This document shows, in pieces, positions 55,246-64,000 of a stretch of 64,000 bases of DNA (position 1 is the stretch's first letter; every line of letters begins with the position of its first letter). Location: positions 950,001-1,014,000 of the forward strand of contig NZ_QKWY01000001.1 of NCBI RefSeq assembly GCF_003248355.1, given 5' to 3'. The notes beneath the pieces are model-generated. The model searched no databases, had not been told where the DNA came from, and saw only the letters and a program-made list of their open reading frames with translations. The translations under genes and the position numbers were made by a program. The stretch comes from Streptomyces sp. AC1-42W (GTDB lineage: Bacteria; Actinomycetota; Actinomycetes; Streptomycetales; Streptomycetaceae).

Positions 55246-57824
55246 CCGTGTGGAAGACCTCGATGCGCAACTTCTTCGCGCACAAGGGACGCATGGCGCT
55301 CTCCGCCGTCGCCGTCCTGCTGTCGGTGGCCTTCGTCAGCGGCACCCTCGTGTTCACCGACACCATGAACACCACGTTCGACAAGCTCTTCGCCGCCACC
55401 TCCGCCGACGTCACCGTCAGCCCCAAGAAGGCCAAGGTCGACGACGTCCCGGGCAACGGCAAGCCCGAATCGCTGCCCGCCTCCCTCCTCGCCGAGGTCG
55501 AGAAGGCGGACGGCGTCAAGAAGGCGGAGGGAGCCGTCTCCAGCGCGGCCGTCACCGTCGTCAACAGCGAGAACGAGAACATGGGCTCCGACACCGGAGC
55601 CCCGACCATCGCCGGCAACTGGACCGAGAACGACCTGCGGTCCATGGAGATCACCTCCGGCCACGCCCCGCGCGGCCCCACCGAGGTCATGGTGGACGCC
55701 GACACCGCCGAGAAGCACGATCTCAAGATCGGCGACGAACTGCGCACCATCGCCTCCCCCGGCGACATCACGGGGAAGATCAGCGGCATCGTCGCCTTCA
55801 AGGTGACGAACCCCGGCGCGGCCATCGTCTACCTCGACACCACCACCGCCCAGCGCTACCTCCTCGGCGCCCCCGACGTGTACTCGCACATCTCCGTCAC
55901 CGCCGAACCCGGCGTCAGCGACGAGCGGTTGAAGCAGAACGTGGCCAAGGAGCTCGCCGGCTCCACCGCGTACAAGATCCGCACGCAGGAGGAGTCGGCC
56001 GCCGACAACAAGGACTCCATGGGGTCGTTCCTCGACGTCATGAAGTACGCCATGCTCGGCTTCGCCGGGATCGCCTTCCTCGTCGGCATCTTCCTCATCG
56101 TCAACACCTTCTCCATGCTGGTCGCCCAGCGCACCCGCGAGATCGGCCTGATGCGGGCCATCGGCTCCAGCCGCAAGCAGGTCAACCGCTCGGTGCTGCT
56201 GGAAGCGGTGCTCCTGGGCATCTTCGGCTCCGTCCTCGGTGTCGGCGCCGGGGTCGGGCTCGCCGTCGGGCTGATGAAGGTCATGGGCGCCGTCGGCATG
56301 GAGCTGTCCACCGAGGACCTCACGATCGCCTGGACCACCCCCGTCATCGGGCTCGTGCTCGGCATCGTCGTCACCGTCCTCGCCGCCTACGTCCCGGCCC
56401 GCCGGGCCGGCAAGGTCTCCCCGATGGCCGCCCTGCGCGACGCCGGCACCCCGGCGGACGCCAAGTCCGGCTGGGTCCGGGCCGGCCTCGGCCTGGTCCT
56501 GACCGGCGCCGGCGCGGCCGCCCTCTGGTACACCACCCGGGTGGACGAGGCGAGCGACGGCTCCGCCTTCCTCGGCCTCGGCGTCCTGTTCACCCTCGTC
56601 GGCTTCGTCGTGATCGGCCCGCTGCTCGCCGGAGTCGTCGTACGGGCACTGAGCGCCGTACTGCTGCGGTTCTTCGGACCGGTCGGCCGGCTCGCCGAAC
56701 GCAACGCCCTGCGCAACCCGCGCCGCACCGGCGCCACCGGCGCCGCCCTGATGATCGGCCTCGCCCTGGTGGCCTGCCTCTCCGTGGTCGGCTCCTCCAT
56801 GGTCGCCTCGGCCACCGACGAACTCGACAAGTCGGTCGGCGCGGACTTCATCGTGCAGTCCTCCGTCCCCGAGCAGCTGATCGTCCCGCAGGCCGCCGAG
56901 GCCCTGGCCTCCGCGCCCGGCATCGACCACCTCACGCACTACAAGGTGATCAACGCCGAGCTGACCGGCCCGGACGGCAAGAAGACCGACGAGCACGTCA
57001 CCGCCGCCGACCCCACCTACGCCCAGGACGTACGCCGCGAGGTCCTCTCCGGCGACCTGGACGCCGCGTACGGCAAGGACGCCATGTCGGTCGGCGAGGA
57101 GTTCGCCACCGCCCACCGCGTCAAGGTCGGCGACACCCTCACCGTCGCGTTCAAGGGCGGCGAGCGGGCGAAGCTGAAGGTCGCCGCGATCACCTCGGAC
57201 GACACCGCCCTCGACCAGGGCGCGATGTACATGAGCACCGAGACCGCCCAGCGGTACGTCCCCGCCGACAAGATGCCCCAGAACATGATCATGTTCGCCA
57301 AGGCGAAGGACGGCCAGGAGGACGCGGCCTACGCGGCGCTCAAGGACTCGCTCGCGAAGTACCCGCAGTACAAGGTGCAGAACCAGGCCGACTTCAAGGA
57401 GGACCTGAAGGACCAGGTCGGCCAGCTCCTGAACGTCGTGTACGGGCTGCTCGCCCTGGCGATCATCGTCGCGGTGCTCGGTGTGGTGAACACCCTGGCC
57501 CTGTCGGTCGTCGAGCGGACCCGCGAGATCGGCCTGATGCGCGCCATCGGCCTCTCCCGCCGCCAGCTGCGCCGCATGATCCGGCTGGAGTCCGTCGTCA
57601 TCGCCCTGTTCGGCGCCCTGCTCGGCCTCGGCCTGGGCATGGGCTGGGGCACCGCGGCCCAGAAGCTGCTGGCCCTGGAGGGCCTGGGCGTCCTGGACAT
57701 CCCGTGGCCGACGATCATCACGGTGTTCATCGCCTCCGCCTTCGTCGGACTGTTCGCCGCCCTGGTCCCCGCGTTCCGGGCCGGCCGGATGAACGTCCTG
57801 AACGCGATCGCCTCGGACGGGTGA
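55242..57824 (+). CDS. FtsX-type ABC permease
   Basis: 860 residues, ATG overlapping the ATPase stop. A first membrane helix near residue 20, a large extracellular domain, FtsX domain 1 with three helices (FAGIAFLVGIFLIVNTFSML, RTREIGLMRAIGSSRKQVNR coupling loop), a central helix block, a second extracellular domain and FtsX domain 2 (VERTREIGLMRAIGLSRRQLRR). This doubled MacB/LolC-like layout is common for actinomycete exporters without a separate second permease. Confidence 0.92.
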   Translation: MTVWKTSMRNFFAHKGRMALSAVAVLLSVAFVSGTLVFTDTMNTTFDKLFAATSADVTVSPKKAKVDDVPGNGKPESLPASLLAEVEKADGVKKAEGAVSSAAVTVVNSENENMGSDTGAPTIAGNWTENDLRSMEITSGHAPRGPTEVMVDADTAEKHDLKIGDELRTIASPGDITGKISGIVAFKVTNPGAAIVYLDTTTAQRYLLGAPDVYSHISVTAEPGVSDERLKQNVAKELAGSTAYKIRTQEESAADNKDSMGSFLDVMKYAMLGFAGIAFLVGIFLIVNTFSMLVAQRTREIGLMRAIGSSRKQVNRSVLLEAVLLGIFGSVLGVGAGVGLAVGLMKVMGAVGMELSTEDLTIAWTTPVIGLVLGIVVTVLAAYVPARRAGKVSPMAALRDAGTPADAKSGWVRAGLGLVLTGAGAAALWYTTRVDEASDGSAFLGLGVLFTLVGFVVIGPLLAGVVVRALSAVLLRFFGPVGRLAERNALRNPRRTGATGAALMIGLALVACLSVVGSSMVASATDELDKSVGADFIVQSSVPEQLIVPQAAEALASAPGIDHLTHYKVINAELTGPDGKKTDEHVTAADPTYAQDVRREVLSGDLDAAYGKDAMSVGEEFATAHRVKVGDTLTVAFKGGERAKLKVAAITSDDTALDQGAMYMSTETAQRYVPADKMPQNMIMFAKAKDGQEDAAYAALKDSLAKYPQYKVQNQADFKEDLKDQVGQLLNVVYGLLALAIIVAVLGVVNTLALSVVERTREIGLMRAIGLSRRQLRRMIRLESVVIALFGALLGLGLGMGWGTAAQKLLALEGLGVLDIPWPTIITVFIASAFVGLFAALVPAFRAGRMNVLNAIASDG

Positions 57825-57847
57825 GAAGAAAGGTCACGCTCTGACGG

Positions 57848-57889
57848 CCCCGGCCCCGGCACGTTCCCCGGAACGCGCCGGGGCCGGGG
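57848..57889 (+). terminator. Terminator after the exporter genes
   Basis: CCCCGGCCCCGGC and GCCGGGGCCGGGG pair, with a smaller GTTCC/GGAAC hairpin in the loop. The rest of the 277-base gap before mfd holds no gene. Confidence 0.75.
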
Positions 57890-58101
57890 TGTGTGCGGTG
57901 CGCGGGGCGGGAGGGGCCGGTGGGGCGGGCACGGTACGGTGCGCGGACCCCCGCCGCGGGCGCGGCTGTCGGTCCCGGGCCGTACGCTGGAACCCCCGGC
58001 TCGTTCCACGCGTCGGGCCCTTCGCGTTGCCCCCGGTGCAGCGCGCCCTGGCGGCAGCCGGCCGTCAGGCCACCCCTCACCACCCGGACGGAACCCCCTT
58101 C

Positions 58102-61100
58102 ATGAGCCTGAACGGTCTGCTGGATGTCGTCGTACGTGATCCGGCGCTCGACGAAGCGGTGAAGGCCGCCGGTGACGGCCACCGGATGCACATCGACCTG
58201 GTGGGCCCGCCCGCCGCCCGCCCCTTCGCGGTGGCGGCGCTGGCCAGGGACGCCGGGCGCACCGTCCTCGCGGTCACCGCGACCGGCCGGGAGGCGGAGG
58301 ACCTGGCCGCCGCGCTGCGCACCATGCTGCCGCCGGACACGATCGCGGAGTTCCCGTCCTGGGAGACCCTGCCGCACGAGCGCCTGTCGCCCCGCTCCGA
58401 CACCGTGGGCCGCCGGCTCGCCGTGCTGCGGCGCCTGGCGCACCCGAGCGCGGACGACCCCGAGACCGGGCCGGTGTCCGTCGTCGTCGCCCCCATCCGC
58501 TCCGTGCTCCAGCCACAGGTCAAGGGGCTCGCCGACCTGGAGCCCGTGGCCCTGCGCACCGGGCAGAGCGCCGACCTCGGCGCCACCGTGGAGGCGCTGG
58601 CGGCGGCCGCCTACGCACGGGTCGAACTGGTCGAGAAGCGCGGCGAGTTCGCGGTGCGCGGCGGCATCCTGGACGTCTTCCCGCCCACCGAGGAGCACCC
58701 GCTGCGGGTGGAGTTCTGGGGCGACGACGTCGAGGAGATCCGCTACTTCAAGATCGCCGACCAGCGCTCCCTGGAGGTCGCCGAGCACGGGCTGTGGGCG
58801 CCGCCCTGCCGGGAGCTGCTGCTGACGGACGAGGTCAGGGAGCGGGCCGCCGCGCTCGCCGAGGCACACCCCGAGCTGGGCGAACTCCTCGACAAGATCG
58901 CCGAGGGCATCGCGGTCGAGGGCATGGAGTCCCTGGCACCGGTCCTCGTGGACGACATGGAGCTGCTGCTCGACGTGCTGCCCGAGGGCGCGATGGCCGT
59001 CGTCTGCGACCCCGAGCGGGTGCGCACCCGCGCCGCCGACCTGGTCGCGACCAGCCAGGAGTTCCTGCAGGCGTCCTGGGCGGCGTCGGCGGGCGGCGGC
59101 GAGGCCCCGATCGACGTCGGAGAGGCCTCGCTGCGCGGCATCGCGGACGTGCGCGAGCGGGCCCGTGAGCTGGACATGATGTGGTGGTCGATCTCCCCGT
59201 TCGCCGCCGACGCCGAGCCGGACGGGGACACCCTGGCGCTCGGCATGCAGGCCCCGGAGGCGTACCGGGGGGACACCGCGCGGGCGTTCGCCGACACCAA
59301 GGGCCGGCTGGCCGACGGCTGGCGCACGGTGTACGTCACGGAGGGCCAGGGGCTCGCCTCGCGCACCGTCGAGATGCTGGGCGGCGAGGGGATCGCGGCC
59401 CGGCTCGACCCGGACCTGGGCGAGATCTCCCCGTCCGTGGTGCACGTCTCCTGCGGCGCCATCGACCACGGCTTCGTCCACCCCGGCCTCCAGCTCGCCG
59501 TGCTCACCGAGACGGACCTCACCGGCCAGCGCACCGCCACCAAGGACCTGGGCCGGATGCCCGTCCGGCGGCGCAAGACCATCGACCCGCTGACCCTGGA
59601 GGCCGGCGACTACATCGTCCACGAGCAGCACGGCGTGGGCCGCTACATCGAGATGGTGCAGCGTACGGTGCAGGGCGCCACCCGCGAGTACCTGCTCGTC
59701 GAGTACGCGCCCGCCAAGCGCGGCCAGCCCGGCGACCGGCTGTACATCCCGACCGACCAGCTGGAGCAGGTCACCAAGTACGTCGGCGGCGAGGCCCCCA
59801 CCCTGCACCGGCTCGGCGGCGCCGACTGGACGAAGACCAAGGCGCGCGCCAAGAAGGCCGTCAAGGAGATCGCCGCCGACCTGATCAAGCTCTACTCGGC
59901 CCGGATGGCGGCCCCCGGCCACACCTTCGGCCCGGACACGCCCTGGCAGCGCGAGCTGGAGGACGCCTTCCCGTACGCGGAGACGCCCGACCAGCTGACG
60001 ACGATCGCCGAGGTCAAGTCGGACATGGAGAAGTCGGTCCCGATGGACCGGTTGATCTGCGGCGACGTCGGGTACGGCAAGACGGAGATCGCGGTCCGCG
60101 CCGCGTTCAAGGCGGTCCAGGACGGGAAGCAGGTCGCCGTTCTCGTCCCCACCACGCTCCTGGTGCAGCAGCACTACGGTACGTTCACCGAGCGCTACTC
60201 GCAGTTCCCCGTCAATGTGCGCGCGCTGAGCCGCTTCCAGACGGAGACGGAGTCCAAGGCGACCCTCGAAGGGCTCCGCGAGGGCTCGGTCGACCTGGTC
60301 ATCGGCACCCACCGGCTGTTCTCGTCCGAGACGAAGTTCAAGGACCTGGGCCTGGTCATCGTGGACGAGGAGCAGCGGTTCGGCGTCGAGCACAAGGAGC
60401 AGCTGAAGAAGCTCCGCGCCAACGTGGACGTGCTCACCATGTCCGCGACGCCCATCCCCCGTACGCTCGAAATGGCGGTCACCGGCATCCGCGAGATGTC
60501 CACCATCACCACGCCGCCCGAGGAGCGCCACCCCGTCCTGACCTTCGTCGGCCCGTACGAGGAGAAGCAGATCGGCGCCGCGATCCGGCGTGAACTGCTG
60601 CGTGAGGGCCAGGCGTTCTACATTCACAACCGGGTCGAGTCGATCGACCGGGCGGCGGCGCGGCTGCGCGAGATCGTGCCCGAGGCGCGGATCGCCACGG
60701 CGCACGGCCAGATGTCCGAACAGGCCCTGGAGCAGGTGGTCGTGGACTTCTGGGAGAAGAAGTTCGACGTGCTGGTCTCCACCACGATCGTCGAGTCCGG
60801 CATCGACATCTCCAACGCCAACACGCTCATCGTGGAGCGCGGTGACAACTTCGGCCTCTCCCAGCTCCACCAGTTGCGCGGCCGCGTCGGCCGGGGCCGC
60901 GACCGGGGGTACGCGTACTTCCTCTACCCGCCCGAGAAGCCGCTCACCGAGACCGCGCACGAGCGGCTGGCCACGATCGCCCAGCATACCGAGATGGGCG
61001 CCGGCATGTACGTCGCCATGAAGGACCTGGAGATCCGGGGCGCGGGCAACCTGCTCGGCGGCGAGCAGTCCGGCCACATCGCGGGCGTCGGCTTCGACCT

Positions 61101-61632
61101 GTACGTACGCATGGTGGGCGAGGCGGTCGCGGACTACCGGGCCTCCCTGGAGGGCGGGGTGGAGGAGGAGCCGCCGCTGGAGGTCAAGATCGAGCTGCCG
61201 GTGGACGCGCACGTCCCGCACGACTACGCGCCCGGCGAGCGGCTGCGCCTCCAGGCGTACCGCGCGATCGCCTCGGCGAACTCGGAGGAGGACATCAAGG
61301 CGGTCCGCGAGGAGCTGACCGACCGCTACGGCAAGCTCCCGGAGCCGGTCGAGAACCTGCTGCTCGTGGCCGGTCTGCGGATGCTGGCTCGCGCCTGCGG
61401 CGTCGGCGACATCGTGCTCCAGGGGTCCAACATCCGCTTCGCGCCGGTCGAACTGCGCGAGTCGCAGGAGCTGCGCCTCAAGCGCCTCTACCCGAAGACG
61501 GTCATCAAGCCGGCGGTGCACCAGATCCTGGTCCCGCGCCCGACGACGGGGCGGATCGGCGGGAAGCCGGTGGTGGGCCGCGAACTGCTGGCGTGGACGG
61601 GCGAGTTCCTGACGACGATCCTGGGGTCGTGA
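58102..61632 (+). CDS. mfd: Transcription-repair coupling factor
   Basis: 1176 residues from the ATG at 58102. Removes stalled RNA polymerase and recruits UvrA. UvrB-like N-terminal part (FPSWETLPHERLSPRSDTVG), RNA polymerase-interacting CarD-like domain (GDYIVHEQHGVGRYIEMVQR near residue 510), helicase core with GDVGYGKTEIAVRAAFKAVQ (Walker A, near 655), VIVDEEQRFGVEHK, SATPIPRTLEM, VESGIDISNANTLIVE and QLRGRVGRGRDRGYAYF, and a TRCF C-terminus. Full length. A large reading frame on the opposite strand is a coding shadow. Confidence 0.95.
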   Translation: MSLNGLLDVVVRDPALDEAVKAAGDGHRMHIDLVGPPAARPFAVAALARDAGRTVLAVTATGREAEDLAAALRTMLPPDTIAEFPSWETLPHERLSPRSDTVGRRLAVLRRLAHPSADDPETGPVSVVVAPIRSVLQPQVKGLADLEPVALRTGQSADLGATVEALAAAAYARVELVEKRGEFAVRGGILDVFPPTEEHPLRVEFWGDDVEEIRYFKIADQRSLEVAEHGLWAPPCRELLLTDEVRERAAALAEAHPELGELLDKIAEGIAVEGMESLAPVLVDDMELLLDVLPEGAMAVVCDPERVRTRAADLVATSQEFLQASWAASAGGGEAPIDVGEASLRGIADVRERARELDMMWWSISPFAADAEPDGDTLALGMQAPEAYRGDTARAFADTKGRLADGWRTVYVTEGQGLASRTVEMLGGEGIAARLDPDLGEISPSVVHVSCGAIDHGFVHPGLQLAVLTETDLTGQRTATKDLGRMPVRRRKTIDPLTLEAGDYIVHEQHGVGRYIEMVQRTVQGATREYLLVEYAPAKRGQPGDRLYIPTDQLEQVTKYVGGEAPTLHRLGGADWTKTKARAKKAVKEIAADLIKLYSARMAAPGHTFGPDTPWQRELEDAFPYAETPDQLTTIAEVKSDMEKSVPMDRLICGDVGYGKTEIAVRAAFKAVQDGKQVAVLVPTTLLVQQHYGTFTERYSQFPVNVRALSRFQTETESKATLEGLREGSVDLVIGTHRLFSSETKFKDLGLVIVDEEQRFGVEHKEQLKKLRANVDVLTMSATPIPRTLEMAVTGIREMSTITTPPEERHPVLTFVGPYEEKQIGAAIRRELLREGQAFYIHNRVESIDRAAARLREIVPEARIATAHGQMSEQALEQVVVDFWEKKFDVLVSTTIVESGIDISNANTLIVERGDNFGLSQLHQLRGRVGRGRDRGYAYFLYPPEKPLTETAHERLATIAQHTEMGAGMYVAMKDLEIRGAGNLLGGEQSGHIAGVGFDLYVRMVGEAVADYRASLEGGVEEEPPLEVKIELPVDAHVPHDYAPGERLRLQAYRAIASANSEEDIKAVREELTDRYGKLPEPVENLLLVAGLRMLARACGVGDIVLQGSNIRFAPVELRESQELRLKRLYPKTVIKPAVHQILVPRPTTGRIGGKPVVGRELLAWTGEFLTTILGS

Positions 61633-61648
61633 GGGTCTGAGCGCGGAC

Positions 61649-61695
61649 ACGGGTGCGGGTGCGATACGCCGACGACGTACCGCACCCGCACCCGT
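61649..61695 (+). terminator. mfd terminator
   Basis: ACGGGTGCGGGTGCG at 61649 pairs with CGCACCCGCACCCGT ending 61695, loop of 17 bases, followed by TCCCGTTT. Confidence 0.75.
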
Positions 61696-61785
61696 TCCCG
61701 TTTCTGCGAAGGGGTTGCCACCTGTTGTTCCTCGGGTTTGGGGGAGTGAGCGTAACCACGCACGAGTGAGTGTCGTTCTCAGGGT

Positions 61786-62361
61786 GTGAATCTGACGGAG
61801 TGGGCGCGGGCGCAGGGTGTGCATCCGCAGACCGCGTATCGGTGGTTCCGTGAGGGATCGTTGCCGGTGCCGGCTCGGCGGGTCGGGCCGCGAACGATCC
61901 TGGTGAATGTGGACGCGAACACGGCGTCCCGGGCCATGGGTGGAGTGGGTCTGTATGCCCGCGTGTCCTCGCACGACCGGAAGAGCGATCCGGAGCGCCA
62001 GGTCGCCCGGCTGTCGGCGTGGGCGGCGAAGGCCGGTCACCGGGTCGTCCGGGTCGAGGCGGAGATCGCCTCCGGGATGGACGGCTGCCGCCCCAAGGCC
62101 CGGCGCCTGCTGGCCGATCAGCACGTGACCTGCGTGGTGGTGGAGCACAGGGACCGGATCGGCCGGATGAACGTAGAACTTGTCGAGGCCGCATTGTGCG
62201 CGACGGGCCGTCGCCTCCTGGTGCTGGACGACGGTGAAGCCGAGGACGACCTGGTAGGGGACATGGTTGAGGTGCTGACCTCGTTCTGCGCCCGCCGGTA
62301 CGGGCGCGGGTCGGCACAAAGCCGTGCCCGCAGAGCAATGGAGGCCGCCGAACGTGGCTGA
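61786..62361 (+). CDS. tnpA: IS607-family serine transposase (TnpA)
   Basis: 191 residues from the GTG at 61786. N-terminal MerR-type HTH (LTEWARAQGVHPQTAYRWFR), then the resolvase fold with catalytic Ser in VGLYARVSSHDRKSDPERQV and VVVEHRDRIGRMNVELVEAA. IS607 enzymes make serine-linked circular intermediates with little target choice. The stop overlaps the tnpB start. Intact, so it could still act on element ends if these exist. Confidence 0.9.
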   Translation: MNLTEWARAQGVHPQTAYRWFREGSLPVPARRVGPRTILVNVDANTASRAMGGVGLYARVSSHDRKSDPERQVARLSAWAAKAGHRVVRVEAEIASGMDGCRPKARRLLADQHVTCVVVEHRDRIGRMNVELVEAALCATGRRLLVLDDGEAEDDLVGDMVEVLTSFCARRYGRGSAQSRARRAMEAAERG

Positions 62362-62647
62362 CCTGCGCCCGGTCGCCGCTCCGTTCGTCGCTCCCGGACC
62401 GTCCGGGGTAGCGGTGAGGGACCGTCTCAAGCACCTCACCGGGCAGGACGAGCGGGTGTTGCGGGCCGTGGGCGCGTATCAGGGTGCGCTGGCGTCGCGG
62501 GATCTGAAAGCCCGGTGCGCGGATGGCTTGGACCACGATGCTGAGTCGTGGGCTGTGCGTAAGCGTGGGTTGACGGGGGTGTCGTCGTCGCGGATCGCGG
62601 GGGCGATCACGAAGGCGTCGCATGATCAGTGGGCTCTACCTTCTTGA
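62354..62647 (+). pseudogene. tnpB: TnpB (RNA-guided nuclease) N-terminal fragment
   Basis: GTG at 62354 starts 94 residues that match the N-terminus of IS607-associated TnpB (RLKHLTGQDERVLRAVGAYQ, GVSSSRIAGAITKASHDQW). After the codon ending at 62635 the sequence changes to the IS110 left end and stops four codons later. The RuvC-like nuclease domain and the 3' omega-RNA are therefore lost. Insertion of the next element caused the truncation. Confidence 0.85.
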
Positions 62648-62862
62648 TCGGGTTGATCGAGCCATTCGTAGGGTTGGGTCGCCCAGGGGTGCTGGGTGTG
62701 GCTATCAGTGGGCTGCCGTTTCGTGGCTACCATCGCTTCGCCGCCCGGCGCCCCACGACGACTCGGCCGCCGATTAGGAAGTGCGAACAAGTCGCTGTGT
62801 AGAGCAATGCCGGCGAGGTCGTCCGTGGTACGAACAGCACGCACACGTACGTCAGGAGCACG
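62636..62862 (+). ncRNA. IS110 left-end segment, probable bridge RNA
   Basis: 227 bases between the break in tnpB and the IS110 transposase start, with no reading frame. In IS110-type elements this left-end segment is transcribed as the bridge RNA whose loops pair with target and donor DNA. ATCAGTGGGCT at 62704-62714 repeats exactly the 11 bases at the insertion site (62625-62635), as expected for a target-binding guide. The RNA ends and fold are not determined. Confidence 0.6.
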
Positions 62863-64000
62863 ATGAGCCGGATATGGGCGGGGATCGACAGTGGCAAGGG
62901 CCATCATCACGGCCTCGCGCTGGACGCCGGGGGCAAGACCCTGCTGTCGCGGCGGGTCGCCAACGATGAGCCCGAGCTGCTGAAGTTGATCGGTGACGTC
63001 CTCGACCTGGCCGACGGCCGCCAGGTGACCTGGGCCATCGATATGACCGGCGGGGAGCCCGCGCTGCTGCTGGCTCTGCTGATCAACCACGGCCAGGAAG
63101 TCCTTTACATCCCCGGCCGTCTGGTGAACCGGGCATCCGACGGCTACCGCGGCGAGGGCAAGACCGACGCCCGCGACGCCTACGTGATCGCCGACCAGGC
63201 CCGGATGCGTCGTGACCTGCGGCCCATCCGCCCCGGTGACGAAGCCGCCATCGAACTCAAGCTGCTGACCGGACGCCGTGCCGACCTGGTCGAAGACCGC
63301 ACCCGCGTGGTGAACCGGCTGCGCGGCACCCTGCTGAGCATGTTCCCGGCCCTTGAGCGTGCCTTGGACGTGACCAACACCGGCCCGCTCAGGCTGCTGA
63401 CGGGCTGCCAGGCTCCGGCCGCGATCCGCCGCGCCGGGACCGCGCGGCTGACCAAATGGCTGGCCAACCGCAAGGTCCGCAACGCAAGAGCCTTGGCCGA
63501 AACAGCAGTTGAGGCCGCCGAGCGACAGCACACCGCCGTCCCCGGGGAGAAGACCACCGCCAAGCTGGTCCACACCCTGGCCGAGGAGGTGATGGCCCTC
63601 AACGAGCAGATCTCCGAGATGGACAAGCTCATCGAGGGCCGGTTTCGCGAGCACGAACTCGCCGACATAGTCCAGAGCGTCCCGGGCATCGGCACCGTGC
63701 TCGGTGCCGAGTTCCTCGCCGCTATCGGCGGCAGCCTGGACGACTTCGGCTCCCCGGACGCCCTGGCGGCCTTCGCCGGCGTCGCCCCCGCCCCTCGCGA
63801 CTCGGGCAAGGTCAGTGGCAACCTCCACCGGCCGCTCAATTACCACCGAAGACTCCAGCGCGTCTTCTACACCTCCGCGCTGGTCAGCGTCCGCTACGAC
63901 CCGAACTCGCGGAAGTTCTACGACCGCAAACGCGCCGAGGGGAAGAAGCACGTCCAAGCCGTGCTCGCCCTCGCCCGCCGACGCGTCAACGTCCTGTGGG
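62863..64000 (+). CDS. IS110-family transposase, C-terminus outside the window
   Basis: 379 residues seen from the ATG at 62863 (AGGAG five bases upstream). RuvC-like N-terminal domain with acidic residues D9 (GIDSGK), D60 (WAIDMTGG), D102 and D105 (KTDARDAYVIAD). Coiled-coil middle part (LAEEVMALNEQISEMDKLIE). C-terminal transposase_20 domain with VQSVPGIGTVLGAEFLAAIG and the catalytic Ser of PRDSGKVSGN. The family usually has Glu at position 60. Uninterrupted to the edge, so likely functional. Confidence 0.92.
   Translation, partial: MSRIWAGIDSGKGHHHGLALDAGGKTLLSRRVANDEPELLKLIGDVLDLADGRQVTWAIDMTGGEPALLLALLINHGQEVLYIPGRLVNRASDGYRGEGKTDARDAYVIADQARMRRDLRPIRPGDEAAIELKLLTGRRADLVEDRTRVVNRLRGTLLSMFPALERALDVTNTGPLRLLTGCQAPAAIRRAGTARLTKWLANRKVRNARALAETAVEAAERQHTAVPGEKTTAKLVHTLAEEVMALNEQISEMDKLIEGRFREHELADIVQSVPGIGTVLGAEFLAAIGGSLDDFGSPDALAAFAGVAPAPRDSGKVSGNLHRPLNYHRRLQRVFYTSALVSVRYDPNSRKFYDRKRAEGKKHVQAVLALARRRVNVLW

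Larger units (their letters stand above)
62636..64000 (+). mobile_element. IS110-family element, cut by the window edge
   Basis: Begins directly after base 62635 within tnpB, where the target ends in CT, the core dinucleotide known for IS621. Contains the left-end segment and the transposase, which runs to the window edge. The right end and flank are not visible. No terminal inverted repeat is apparent, as is normal for the family. Confidence 0.75.

Noticed and set aside
61649..61695. Left end of the IS607 element
   Set aside because: The inverted repeat here is better explained as the mfd terminator; IS607 elements lack long terminal inverted repeats.
57727..62439. Very long open frame antisense to mfd
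   Set aside because: Codon pattern is the complement of the real gene, the translation is low-complexity, and no start signal or domain is present. Typical for high-G+C DNA.

Overview
The window is chromosomal DNA of a Streptomyces or a very close relative. The evidence is the very high G+C content with G/C-ending codons, frequent GTG starts, and a run of core genes (rsmI, tatD, rsmA, ispE, an ABC-F gene, galTEK, tamR/tam, ppc, pth, rplY, prs, glmU, tRNA-Gln, mfd) whose content and order match, from memory, the Streptomyces chromosome core. Accessory DNA sits at both ends and in two islands between.

Region 1 (1 to about 8.5 kb) is the right part of an actinomycete integrative and conjugative element (AICE, pSAM2-like). 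A leftward operon starts near 5.45 kb and runs off the left edge. Its genes overlap by 4-11 bases or lie a few bases apart: two small proteins, a DUF2637 membrane protein with a long charged helix, a coiled-coil protein, a cytosine-C5 methyltransferase-like protein, an RRQRL zinc-binding protein, a KilB-like protein, a DUF3307 protein, a hypothetical protein and an FtsK/TraB-type DNA translocase cut by the window edge. Control genes lie to the right: an XRE/TPR regulator and a GntR-Nudix fusion. Between them are two copies of a palindromic operator and a leader resembling the conserved 16S-23S spacer motif. Integrase and replication genes are not in the window.

Region 2 (8.5 to 42.7 kb) is mostly core metabolism and information processing: protein O-mannosylation, rRNA methylation, the MEP pathway, three tandem PQQ-type beta-propeller membrane proteins, the galactose operon, trans-aconitate methylation with its MarR regulator, a desaturase/TetR pair, PEP carboxylase, peptidyl-tRNA hydrolase, L25, PRPP synthetase, GlmU and tRNA-Gln(UUG). 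Decay is visible here: a GNAT gene with an apparent internal deletion, and a VOC gene without a stop at its expected end.

Region 3 (42.7 to 51 kb) starts next to the tRNA with a two-HTH protein with a LAGLIDADG-like region, then a sensor kinase. It continues with a cluster of toxin and immunity domains: a YwqJ-type deaminase with SUKH-3, a WHH nuclease-SUKH fusion, and an Imm35/proline-rich/deaminase/SUKH-4 fusion. A DivIVA-like coiled-coil protein closes it.

Region 4 (51 to 64 kb) has a MarR/MFS efflux pair, a complete IS982-family insertion sequence, a MacB/FtsX-type ABC exporter and mfd. At the right edge is an IS607-family element whose tnpB gene is cut by an IS110-family element. The IS110 left-end non-coding segment probably encodes a bridge RNA, and it repeats 11 bases of the insertion site.
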